In this document: positions 1-6,027 of the stretch, piece by piece
Position numbering within the stretch: the stretch's first letter is position 1
Layout of the letters: each line of letters starts with the position of its first letter
Assembly (NCBI GenBank): GCA_016788685.1
Contig: JAEUSS010000581.1
Span: forward strand, 1 to 10,323
Length of the DNA stretch: 10,323 nt
Reading direction: 5' to 3'
Origin: Prolixibacteraceae bacterium
GTDB taxonomy: Bacteria; Bacteroidota; Bacteroidia; Bacteroidales; Prolixibacteraceae
Notes under the pieces: model-generated
The model's database searches: none
What the model was told of the DNA's origin: nothing
What the model saw: the letters and a program-made list of their open reading frames with translations, nothing else
Made by a program: the position numbers and the translations under genes

Positions 1-196
1 GCTTCAGTTCTTCAACCAAACGTTGTGTCTGTCGCTTGACCATCTCTTCCGGATTCATTTGCGGACGATCACCCCGATTTCCGGCAGGCCTGCTTTGTTC
101 TGTTTTTGACGGACGCTGACCGCCCCCACGTTCCTGGGCGAAAGTAATACCTGCTGCAAACAGGAAAACAACCAGCAAAACACCTGTTTTTTTCAT
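1..196 (-). CDS. Small exported protein, N-terminal part (cut by window edge)
   Basis: The ATG is at 196-194 and the frame stays open for 65 codons to the window edge, so only the N-terminus is seen. The first 20 residues are a clear Sec signal peptide (MKKTGVLLVVFLFAAGITFA, then QE). A Gly/Arg/Pro-rich linker follows, and then a helical-looking stretch starting NPEEMVKRQTQRLVEELK at about residues 48-65. An exported protein with a 'PEE..KRQT..L...L' helix resembles the small periplasmic DUF4890/Spy-like (LTxxQ) proteins common in Bacteroidota. That family call is inference, because the diagnostic helices lie outside the window. The gene is divergent from the nucleotidyltransferase at 357. 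I see no convincing TAnnTTTG box for it in the 160-bp gap. Confidence 0.6.
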   Translation of the reverse strand, partial: MKKTGVLLVVFLFAAGITFAQERGGGQRPSKTEQSRPAGNRGDRPQMNPEEMVKRQTQRLVEELK

Positions 197-326
197 GAAT
201 TTGTTTTTTAATGATTAATTCTGTTTCTGAACACATTGACTATCTTCAGGCTAAATAGTTTAAAACGAATCGTTCTCATTTCTGAAAAAAACTAAAACGA
301 AAGCCGGATGACAAAATCAATATGCC

Positions 327-334
327 TATTTTTG
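327..334 (+). promoter_or_regulatory. Candidate Bacteroidota -7 box for the nucleotidyltransferase gene
   Basis: TATTTTTG matches the Bacteroidota primary-sigma -7 consensus TAnnTTTG and lies 22 nt before the GTG start. A leader of only about 15 nt is implied. No clear -33 TTTG is seen at the expected distance, so the call rests on the -7 element and its position. Confidence 0.45.
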
Positions 335-356
335 GAAAAATTCAAACCATTAAACA

Positions 357-1085
357 GTGAAAGCACTACTCTTTGCCGCCGGATTGGGAACCCGCCTGAA
401 AGAACATACCCTGAACAAGCCCAAAGCTCTGGTTAATCTGGCCGGGAAACCGCTGCTTCAGCATGCCATCGAACATCTGAAAGAATCCGGGATTTCAGAC
501 ATCACCATTAACGTTTATCATTTTGCGGAACAGATTATTGCTTTTGTCGAAGAACACCAATCTTTTGGAATCAGCATTCACATCTCGGACGAACGCGACC
601 TGCTTTTGGATACCGGCGGAGGATTAAAAAAGGCCGGCACTTTTCTGAAAGGTGCCGATCCCATCCTGATCTATAACGTAGACATTGTCAGTAACCTGAA
701 TCTGAATGCGCTGCTTGAATACCATCAGGAACAGAAGTCGCTGGCCACGCTGGTTGTCCGCCAACGCGAAACCAGCCGCTATTTAATGTTCGATCAGAAC
801 CTGTTGCTGGCCGGATGGAGAAATTTCAGCAACGGAGAAACCCGCATCAGCCGTGAAGAATCGTTTGCCGATGCCCAGCCAATGGCCTTTAGCGGCATTC
901 ACATCATTCAGCCGGAAATGCTTGAGCTTATCAGCGAAGAGGGCAAATTTCCGATTATGGACCTTTATCTTCGTTTGGCAAAAAAATACCCGATCAAAGC
1001 CTATGTCGATCGTTCGGAGGTATGGATGGATCTGGGGAAACCGGATCAGCTTCAGGCTGCCGAAAGACTTTTCCGGAGCAAATAA
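357..1085 (+). CDS. Sugar-phosphate nucleotidyltransferase (MurU/RmlA-like fold)
   Basis: This 242-residue single-domain enzyme probably transfers a nucleotide from an NTP to a sugar-1-phosphate in the cytoplasm. The N-terminal NTP-binding signature is intact: AAGLGTR at residues 7-13 followed by KPK at 21-23. TGGG at 86-89 fits the base/sugar-binding loop. NVDI at 107-110 supplies the first metal-binding Asp (D109), and WMDLGKP at 223-229 supplies the second (D225). There is no C-terminal left-handed beta-helix, which fits the short MurU-like and RmlA-like enzymes better than GlmU. The exact sugar cannot be read from the sequence. The start is GTG, and it is well fixed: an in-frame TAA lies at 351-353, one codon upstream, and the protein begins right at the conserved KALLFAAG strand. 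MurU-like enzymes often sit beside an AmgK-like sugar kinase, but none is in this window. The gene converges on the HAD hydrolase gene with a 36-bp gap. Confidence 0.85.
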   Translation: MKALLFAAGLGTRLKEHTLNKPKALVNLAGKPLLQHAIEHLKESGISDITINVYHFAEQIIAFVEEHQSFGISIHISDERDLLLDTGGGLKKAGTFLKGADPILIYNVDIVSNLNLNALLEYHQEQKSLATLVVRQRETSRYLMFDQNLLLAGWRNFSNGETRISREESFADAQPMAFSGIHIIQPEMLELISEEGKFPIMDLYLRLAKKYPIKAYVDRSEVWMDLGKPDQLQAAERLFRSK

Positions 1086-1121
1086 CCGGCAACCCGATTC
1101 TCAGTCGTTTTTCGGGAGGTG

Positions 1122-1964
1122 TTAGAGGTAACTCCGGACTGCCCGGGCAAACGCATTTTCTTCATTGGAAGTTGCCGGCAAGAACCGTTCTTTCATTTCC
1201 TGCGGGCCGTTATCAACGATGTAAGAATAGTTGGTGAATTCGAGCAAATCCAGATCGTTGAAATCGTTGCCGATGCCCAGGGTATACTCATGTCCGATTT
1301 CCAGAATGTCACAAACATACTTCACCCCATTCCCCTTCGAAACCGACTGATGGAAAATTTCCATCCAGATGTACCCCGTTTCCAGCGGCGACGTGGTCCG
1401 GACGACTTTTACCTCCGGGAACCGCTGTTCGATTTCGTTCTTCAGGGCCAAAAACCGGTCGAGCTTATCCGGGAAAACGACCAGAAACTGACAGGCTTCC
1501 GAGTCAATCTTTCCGTCTGAAGGCAATGGTTCAGCATGAGACTGGTGATAATCGAAATAGCTTTCGAACTCGGTACACGAAACACTCCCGCGATAATACC
1601 AGCACTTGTAGTTTTCCGGAACCGGCTTAAACAAGTGAAAATTCAGGTCAGCCTGAATCAGGAAATCAGCCAGTTGCTGCGTGATCTGTACACTCAGATT
1701 CTGGTGGTGAACCAGTTTTTCGTGTTTCAAATCGTATACTCCCGCTCCTGAAGAAAACACGATGTAATCGAACGGCACATCCGCAGCAATCACTTCTTTC
1801 GTTTTTTTCAGGTTTCGCCCGGTAGCGATAACCCGCCAAATGCCTTTTTCGCCCAAGCAGTGCAGGGTTTCCATATTCTCTTTCGAAATCGACTTGTCAT
1901 TCCTCAGAAAAGTTCCGTCTAAATCGGTTGCGACCAGCTTCAGGGTCTGATGCGTATTCGTCAT
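1122..1964 (-). CDS. Cof-type HAD-IIB family phosphatase
   Basis: This 280-residue cytosolic hydrolase should dephosphorylate a small phosphorylated metabolite through a phospho-aspartate intermediate, with Mg2+. All four HAD motifs are visible. Motif I is DLDGT at 14-18 (nucleophile D14, acid/base D16), motif II is ATGR at 47-50, motif III is the Lys in VSKGNGV (K210), and motif IV is GNDFNDLDLL at 232-241. The cap between about residues 85 and 195 is the C2b (IIB) type expected of Cof/YbjI/YidA-like proteins. Motif IV reads GNDxND where many relatives have GDxxND, so the first acidic residue is shifted by one; D234 and D237 remain available for the metal. The substrate is not predictable, since the family is promiscuous towards sugar phosphates and cofactors. 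The gene is divergently transcribed from dapB. Confidence 0.88.
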   Translation of the reverse strand: MTNTHQTLKLVATDLDGTFLRNDKSISKENMETLHCLGEKGIWRVIATGRNLKKTKEVIAADVPFDYIVFSSGAGVYDLKHEKLVHHQNLSVQITQQLADFLIQADLNFHLFKPVPENYKCWYYRGSVSCTEFESYFDYHQSHAEPLPSDGKIDSEACQFLVVFPDKLDRFLALKNEIEQRFPEVKVVRTTSPLETGYIWMEIFHQSVSKGNGVKYVCDILEIGHEYTLGIGNDFNDLDLLEFTNYSYIVDNGPQEMKERFLPATSNEENAFARAVRSYL

Positions 1965-1995
1965 GGTTCTCGATCTGCTAAAAGTGTTTCCGTTG

Positions 1996-2003
1996 CAAAG
2001 GTA
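1996..2003 (-). promoter_or_regulatory. Candidate -7 box for the HAD phosphatase gene
   Basis: On the minus strand this reads TACCTTTG, a full match to TAnnTTTG. It lies 31 nt upstream of the ATG at 1964. No good -33 TTTG is seen upstream of it. Confidence 0.45.
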
Positions 2004-2108
2004 AAGAGAAAAACAGAGTTGAAAAAACCTGTTTGACGGAGCCGGAGCCTTGTTTATCGAAAAAAAGAGATTACTTACAGCGGAATCACGATATTAGCCT
2101 CGATTTTA

Positions 2109-2116
2109 TATCTTTG
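2109..2116 (+). promoter_or_regulatory. Candidate -7 box for the dapB-lepB operon
   Basis: TATCTTTG fully matches TAnnTTTG and ends 27 nt before the dapB ATG. The leader would be about 20 nt, A-rich (AGAATAACAACGA just before the ATG) and without a Shine-Dalgarno sequence, as usual in Bacteroidota. The -33 element is not recognisable. Confidence 0.5.
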
Positions 2117-2143
2117 TTGACCCAAAATTTAGAATAACAACGA

Positions 2144-2860
2144 ATGAAAATTGCTTTAATCGGTTACGGAAAAATGGGAAAAGAGATCGAGAAAATCGCT
2201 CTTGACCGCGGACACGAGGTTGTTTTGAAAATCGACGTTACCAATCCGGAAGACCTTACCATCGCCAACCTGCAAAAAGCAGATGTTGCCATCGAATTTA
2301 CCGTGCCTGTTTCGGCAACGGCCAACTATAAACTCTGCTTCGAAGCCGGAATTCCGGTGGTGAGCGGAACTACCGGATGGCTCGGGCAATTTCCCCAGGT
2401 AAAAGAAATGTGTAAAACCCTGAACGGAACATTTTTCTACGCGTCCAATTTCAGTTTAGGAGTCAATATATTCTTTGCCCTGAATAAAAAACTGGCAGAG
2501 CTGATGGCCGACCGCAGCGAATACACCGTTGAAATGAAAGAGATTCACCACACCCAGAAACTGGATGCGCCAAGCGGAACTGCCATTACACTGGCTGAAG
2601 GAATCCTCGAAAATATTCCGGAGAAAAAAACATGGGTGAACCATCCGACAGCGAAAGCCGACGAACTGGGAATTGTTTCGGAACGCGAGGGACAGGTTCC
2701 GGGCACACACATCATCAACTACGACTCGGAAGTTGATTACATCGAAATTACCCATTGTGCCAAAAGCCGAAAAGGATTTGCCTTCGGTGCTGTTCTGGCC
2801 GCCGAATTCAGCTTCGGGAAAAAAGGAATTTTATCCATGAACGATTTGCTAAATCTATAA
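2144..2860 (+). CDS. dapB: 4-hydroxy-tetrahydrodipicolinate reductase
   Basis: DapB reduces 4-hydroxy-tetrahydrodipicolinate to tetrahydrodipicolinate with NAD(P)H, on the diaminopimelate/lysine pathway that feeds peptidoglycan. The 238 residues begin with a Rossmann dinucleotide site, GYGKMG at 7-12. SGTTG at 74-78 and SNFSLGVN at 101-108 are conserved around the cofactor. The family signature EIHHTQKLDAPSGTA at 133-147 carries the catalytic His135 and Lys139 (equivalent to E. coli H159 and K163) and the substrate-binding SGT. REGQVPGTH at 181-189 and H204/SR at 208-209 with GFAFGAVLAA complete the fold. The protein is shorter than E. coli DapB (273 residues); the shortening lies in the region after the Rossmann motif, a pattern I associate with Bacteroidota enzymes. 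It is the first gene of an operon with lepB, 12 nt downstream. Confidence 0.96.
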   Translation: MKIALIGYGKMGKEIEKIALDRGHEVVLKIDVTNPEDLTIANLQKADVAIEFTVPVSATANYKLCFEAGIPVVSGTTGWLGQFPQVKEMCKTLNGTFFYASNFSLGVNIFFALNKKLAELMADRSEYTVEMKEIHHTQKLDAPSGTAITLAEGILENIPEKKTWVNHPTAKADELGIVSEREGQVPGTHIINYDSEVDYIEITHCAKSRKGFAFGAVLAAEFSFGKKGILSMNDLLNL

Positions 2861-2872
2861 ACTAAAAATAAA

Positions 2873-4213
2873 ATGAAAGAAATACTGACCAACAAATGGT
2901 TCAAGTTTGCCGTGGCCGGATTGATCTATCTGCTGTGGGTGCTTTGGATTGAAAGTTACCTGTGGCTCATCGGGCTTGCCGTTATTTTCGACATCTACGT
3001 GACCAAGAAGGTACACTGGGCTTTCTGGAAAAAGAAAAATCCGCCAGACGGCAAACAGACTAAAGTGGTTGAATGGGTTGATGCCATCATCTTCGCCGTG
3101 ATTGCTGCTACGTTCATCCGCATGTTTTTTATCGAGGCTTATACCATTCCAACCTCTTCCATGGAAAAATCGATGCTGATCGGCGATTATCTTTTTGTCA
3201 GTAAAACATCATACGGCCCCAAGTTACCCAATACTCCGCTTTCATTTCCGTTTGTTCACCATACCATGCCGTTCTCCAAAACCAGCAAATCGTATGTCGA
3301 ATGGATTCAGAATCCGTACAAACGGATTGCCGGATTCGGAAAAGTGAAAAACAACGACGTGGTGGTGTTTAACTTTCCGGAAGGCGATACCGTAGCCGTA
3401 AATGTTCAGAACCAAAGCTATTATTCGCTGGTCCGGAGTTATGGCCGGGCCCGCGTCTGGCAGGAAAAAGAAACTTTCGGCGATATTATTGCCCGCCCGG
3501 TCGATAAACGCGAAAATTACATCAAACGTTGCGTTGGAATTGCCGGCGACGTAATTGAACTGAAAAACGGAGAACTTTTCGTTAACGGAAAAGAACAAAA
3601 GCACTTTCCGGGAATGCAATACGACAACATCGTGACCACCGACGGAACCGGAATTAACAAACGAACACTGGAGCAAATGAACATTGCCGAAGACGACCGC
3701 CATGTGATTTCGAACACCCAGTATCTTTTCCCCCTGACTTCGGCAAACGAAAAGAAGCTGGCAGAGATGAAAAATGTGACTTCGGTAAAAAGGACACTTA
3801 TTCCGGCATCAAACTGGGACCAGAACATCTTCCCGTTCAGCAGCAAGTATCCCTGGAATGTCGACAATTTCGGCCCCCTGGAAATTCCGAAAAAAGGACA
3901 AACCATTAAACTGGATATCGACAACCTGCCGCTGTACGAACGCATCATCGGCCTGTATGAAGGCAATGACTTGCAGGTAAAAGACAACACCATTTACATC
4001 AACGGAACGGCAACCAGCAGTTATACCTTCAAAATGGATTACTACTGGATGATGGGCGATAACCGCCACAATTCGGCCGACTCGCGGTACTGGGGATTTG
4101 TTCCGGAAGATCACATTGTCGGGAAAGCTGTTTTCATCTGGCTTTCGCTCGATAAAGACCAGCCATTCTACAACAAAATCCGCTGGAGCCGCCTGTTCTC
4201 GTTTGTGCATTAA
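2873..4213 (+). CDS. lepB: Signal peptidase I, large Bacteroidota type
   Basis: LepB is the inner-membrane serine/lysine protease that removes signal peptides from exported proteins. The 446 residues start with two hydrophobic segments (about 10-26 and 29-44), a basic linker, and a third segment (about 69-88) leading directly into the catalytic domain. Box B, IPTSSMEKSM, at 92-101 holds the nucleophile Ser96. Box D, YIKRCVGIAGD, at 216-226 holds the general base Lys218. Box E, GDNRHNSADSRYWGFVPE, at 395-412 holds the supporting Ser401/Asp403 and is nearly identical to E. coli. Two long stretches beyond the core (about 112-210, and 245-385 between boxes D and E) make it larger than E. coli LepB (324 residues). 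The upper one contains an antiparallel beta-rich insert with a YINGTA strand near 375. The start is preceded by an A-rich leader (CTAAAAATAAA). It is cotranscribed with dapB and followed by a strong terminator. Confidence 0.95.
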   Translation: MKEILTNKWFKFAVAGLIYLLWVLWIESYLWLIGLAVIFDIYVTKKVHWAFWKKKNPPDGKQTKVVEWVDAIIFAVIAATFIRMFFIEAYTIPTSSMEKSMLIGDYLFVSKTSYGPKLPNTPLSFPFVHHTMPFSKTSKSYVEWIQNPYKRIAGFGKVKNNDVVVFNFPEGDTVAVNVQNQSYYSLVRSYGRARVWQEKETFGDIIARPVDKRENYIKRCVGIAGDVIELKNGELFVNGKEQKHFPGMQYDNIVTTDGTGINKRTLEQMNIAEDDRHVISNTQYLFPLTSANEKKLAEMKNVTSVKRTLIPASNWDQNIFPFSSKYPWNVDNFGPLEIPKKGQTIKLDIDNLPLYERIIGLYEGNDLQVKDNTIYINGTATSSYTFKMDYYWMMGDNRHNSADSRYWGFVPEDHIVGKAVFIWLSLDKDQPFYNKIRWSRLFSFVH

Positions 4214-4250
4214 AACTGAAAAGCAGAGGCAAATGCTTCTGAAGATAAAA

Positions 4251-4298
4251 CAAATAAAAAATCCGGTGCCTGACTCCAAGCACCGGATTTTTTATTTG
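4251..4298. terminator. Bidirectional intrinsic terminator, perfect 19-bp inverted repeat
   Basis: CAAATAAAAAATCCGGTGC at 4251-4269 is the exact reverse complement of 4280-4298, with a 10-nt loop (4270-4279). The GC-rich stem core ATCCGGTGC is followed by a T6 run (4288-4293) on the plus strand, and by the equivalent T6 run on the minus strand. It should stop dapB-lepB transcripts from the left and barrel-gene transcripts coming through the repeat array from the right. Confidence 0.9.
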
Positions 4299-4369
4299 AT
4301 GAATGTCCCAAAGATTGCCTGACCGATTTAATCCCGGGGGATTTTGTCATCAGAAACACCGGGCCTGTT

Positions 4370-4590
4370 CAACAGGGCGGCTTCCTTTCTGACAGGAGAG
4401 CAAAAAACTCAACAGGACGATGATTTTATCTGACAGGAGAGCTTCCGGACTGACAGGGAACCATTTTCTTTGACAGGAAAGCTTCCGGAGTGACAGGGAA
4501 CCATTTTCTTTGACAGGAGAGCTTCCGAACTGACAGGACAGCAAAATCGTTAACAGGACGACAAAATCTTTAACAGGACAGAGGCAGCGC
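4370..4590. repeat. Array of eleven direct repeats with 20-bp period
   Basis: The core (T/C)(G/A)ACAGG recurs with its ACAGG at 4372, 4392, 4412, 4433, 4453, 4473, 4493, 4513, 4533, 4553 and 4573. The spacing is exactly 20 bp, except for one 21-bp step. The 13 bp after each core fall into classes: a GAGCTTCCG-type tail in the units starting 4431, 4471 and 4511; a GAACCATTTTCTT tail in those at 4451 and 4491, which are identical over 20/20; and a purine-C/A-rich CAAAA type near the ends. The central units therefore alternate, and the 40-bp blocks 4451-4490 and 4491-4530 match at 37 of 40 positions. At the left edge an inverted core makes a palindrome (CCTGTT-C-AACAGG, 4364-4376). The array starts 18 bp after the stop of the leftward barrel gene, so it probably lies in its 3' UTR. 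The remaining stretch 4299-4369 holds nothing recognisable beyond a small IR (AATCCC/GGGATT, 4330-4343). Confidence 0.9.
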
Positions 4591-4607
4591 CCCGTATTCA
4601 TCACGTT

Positions 4608-5450
4608 CTAGTTGGTTCCTTTCGAGCGTCGGGCATCGAACAAAAACCCGATCCGAAAACCTGCATTCAGCACCAGCGGTGTATCATTGGTTCCGCCGAT
4701 AAAGGCAAAATGGCGCGAGTTATCAGTTTCATCGTTCTTCCCGAAACCATACCCGGCCCCGATGTACCAGTCAATCAGGAAACGATCGGAATAAACCCAT
4801 TGTTTGCCTACATTCAGGATAACTGCCGCCATGGTTACATTGATGTCCGGTTCTGTGACCACATTATTTCCCAGATAAGTGCGGTTCGAATAACTGTAGG
4901 TTGAAAAAGCCAGTTCAGGCTTAAAATAAGCGCCCTTCAAAACATGCGCATACCTCATTCCTTTCACGTAGAAATCGGGATCTTTGATAAACTTATAACC
5001 TGCATTCAGGAAAACCCCCGAAGCGCGGTAACCTTCGGGTCGCTTTCCAACTCCGATAAGGCCAATTCCGGCTTCAATACTCCGTCCGGGCTTAAGGCTG
5101 TGCTCATAGCTAAAAGCAGTGGCATAAGCCAGCGGCGAAAAAAAGTTGAATTTAAAAGCATTGCGCCGCTGCTGTTCGTAATTTTCGAGGCCGAACATCG
5201 AATCGGAGAATTTGATTTCGCGTCCGTCAGCAAAAACAATTTTTTCCACCTTGTTTTTGTCGATCCCGAAAACCACATCGCTGCGATAACTTTCGAGGAC
5301 ATATTTAACTTCATCGTCACCAATTTCGCGGATTTCGCACACAATAACCTCGCCGTTGCGCTTGATCATCTTATCAGAAAACCGATTCTGGGCAACAAGG
5401 ACGATGGTTAAAAACATCAGGAATACGGTAAATGACAATCGTGAATACAT
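4608..5450 (-). CDS. Exported outer-membrane beta-barrel-like protein
   Basis: This is a 280-residue protein that I recognise only by architecture. Residues 1-20 are a Sec signal peptide (hydrophobic 6-20, then AQNRF). Residues 26-81 form a compact domain of the pattern 'D.MIKRNGE.I...I.EIGDDEVKY', ending in KVEKIVFADGREIKF. This N-terminal module is common in Bacteroidota barrel proteins of unknown function. From about 99 to the end, strands of alternating hydrophobic residues separated by Gly/Asn/Asp turns (FKFNFFSPLAYATAFSYEHSL, AGIGLIGVG, LNAGYKFI, VILNVGKQW, DWYIGAGYGFG, NAGFRIGFLF) suggest a small barrel of about 8-10 strands. The substrate or role is unknown. The gene is transcribed leftwards and may follow the small ORF at 5472-5649 by 21 nt. 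Its transcript probably runs through the 20-bp repeat array to the terminator at 4251-4298. Confidence 0.75.
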   Translation of the reverse strand: MYSRLSFTVFLMFLTIVLVAQNRFSDKMIKRNGEVIVCEIREIGDDEVKYVLESYRSDVVFGIDKNKVEKIVFADGREIKFSDSMFGLENYEQQRRNAFKFNFFSPLAYATAFSYEHSLKPGRSIEAGIGLIGVGKRPEGYRASGVFLNAGYKFIKDPDFYVKGMRYAHVLKGAYFKPELAFSTYSYSNRTYLGNNVVTEPDINVTMAAVILNVGKQWVYSDRFLIDWYIGAGYGFGKNDETDNSRHFAFIGGTNDTPLVLNAGFRIGFLFDARRSKGTN

Positions 5451-5471
5451 AGTAATTCTGGATTTTACGAG

Positions 5472-5649
5472 TTATTGAATCTGGTATTTTTCTTTCACAT
5501 TAGCAAGTTCGTTCAGTTGTTCAACCCGCGGAACGGCAGGCACAACTGTTTGCGCAAAGCTATCGCTTTTCATAAAATTATCATAAATCGATTTACTTTT
5601 TTTTGAAGTCAGGATCTGCGGCAAATCGCACCATTTTCCGTTTGCTCAT
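5472..5649 (-). pseudogene. Possible small protein gene split by a frameshift at an A8 run
   Basis: The leftward ATG at 5649-5647 opens an 18-residue frame (MSKRKMVRFAADPDFKKK) that stops at 5595-5593, just after a run of eight A (minus strand; plus-strand T8 at 5597-5604). Removing one A joins it to a second open frame that stops at 5474-5472. The result is one 58-residue soluble protein: the N-terminus above, then SKSIYDNF, MKSDSFAQTVV, PAVPRVEQLNELANV and KEKYQIQ. The downstream frame has ordinary codon use and protein-like composition, but no ATG before its Met at 5573, so alone it gives 33 residues. It may be a gene inactivated by an indel, a sequencing error in a homopolymer, or a gene expressed by slippage on A8. 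I do not recognise the family. A possible -7 box for the barrel gene (5555-5562) lies inside it, so chance openness is also possible. Confidence 0.4.
5555..5562 (-). promoter_or_regulatory. Candidate -7 box upstream of the barrel gene
   Basis: The minus strand reads TAGCTTTG, matching TAnnTTTG, 105 nt upstream of the barrel-protein ATG. It lies inside the candidate small ORF, so either it is a chance match or the ORF is not real (or both operate). No -33 TTTG is seen at the right distance. Confidence 0.25.
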
Positions 5650-5672
5650 TTACAGGCTTTTGGTTACTATTG
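5641..5672 (+). promoter_or_regulatory. Candidate promoter of the LapA-WbqC operon
   Basis: A -33 element TTTG (5641-5644) and a -7 element TACTATTG (5665-5672; one mismatch to TAnnTTTG) are separated by 20 nt, the expected Bacteroidota spacing. The -7 box ends 19 nt before the LapA ATG, giving a leader of about 12 nt. Confidence 0.5.
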
Positions 5673-5691
5673 CAGAAGAAAAACACACCCC

Positions 5692-6027
5692 ATGTCAGGT
5701 AAAGTTATCGTATTTCTGATCCTTGCAGTGCTGCTGACCATCTTTACTTTTCAGAACCAGCTAGTGATCAACATCCGCTTTTTCCAATGGGAAATTGTTG
5801 ATGTGCCGCTGGTTGTTGTGCTGCTTTCCGGACTTATTTTTGGGTTCCTGCTCGCAATGATGATGCAGCTTCCGCGCATCATCCATCTGAAACGGGAATT
5901 AAAAAAAGTAGTTCAGGAACTGGAAAAGAGCGAAGAAATTGTAGCCGATAAAGACGAAGACGTTGACTCGGAAGGCGTGAGCATGGGAAGTGATTATGAA
6001 GGCGGATTTTTTAACGACAAAGAATGA
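5692..6027 (+). CDS. LapA-family (DUF1049) inner-membrane protein
   Basis: This 111-residue protein has the LapA layout. There are two transmembrane helices, at about 4-20 and 38-59. The short loop between them carries the signature FTFQNQ...INIRFFQWEI with V-PL at the start of helix 2. A coiled-coil-like helix follows at about 61-84 (LPRIIHLKRELKKVVQELEKSEE). The C-terminal tail (85-111) is strongly acidic and glycine-rich and probably cytoplasmic. In Gammaproteobacteria LapA works with LapB in controlling LPS synthesis through LpxC turnover; in Bacteroidota no such role is established and LapB is not in this window, so only the family is claimed. Its stop overlaps the next start as ATGA (6024-6027), which indicates translational coupling with the WbqC-like protein. 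Confidence 0.85.
   Translation: MSGKVIVFLILAVLLTIFTFQNQLVINIRFFQWEIVDVPLVVVLLSGLIFGFLLAMMMQLPRIIHLKRELKKVVQELEKSEEIVADKDEDVDSEGVSMGSDYEGGFFNDKE

Noticed and set aside
264..274. Short palindrome AACGA-A-TCGTT in the divergent gap
   Set aside because: It could be an operator half-site pair, but 5-bp arms in AT-rich intergenic DNA are expected by chance and no regulator is nearby.
1086..1121. Terminator between the convergent nucleotidyltransferase and HAD genes
   Set aside because: Only a weak CCCGA/TCGGG pairing with a long loop and no proper U-run is visible; it is not supported as a terminator.
1119..1520. Rightward 133-codon open frame
   Set aside because: It is a shadow of the HAD phosphatase on the opposite strand, with no family features.
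4370..4590. CRISPR array
   Set aside because: The constant part is only about 7 bp, the 'spacers' (13 bp) are themselves repeated and similar, and no cas genes are present.
4350..4604. Leftward 84-codon open frame across the repeat array
   Set aside because: The 20-bp period is not a multiple of three, so each unit is read in a different frame. The product is repetitive, with no recognisable fold, signal or start context. The openness follows from the low stop content of the repeat.
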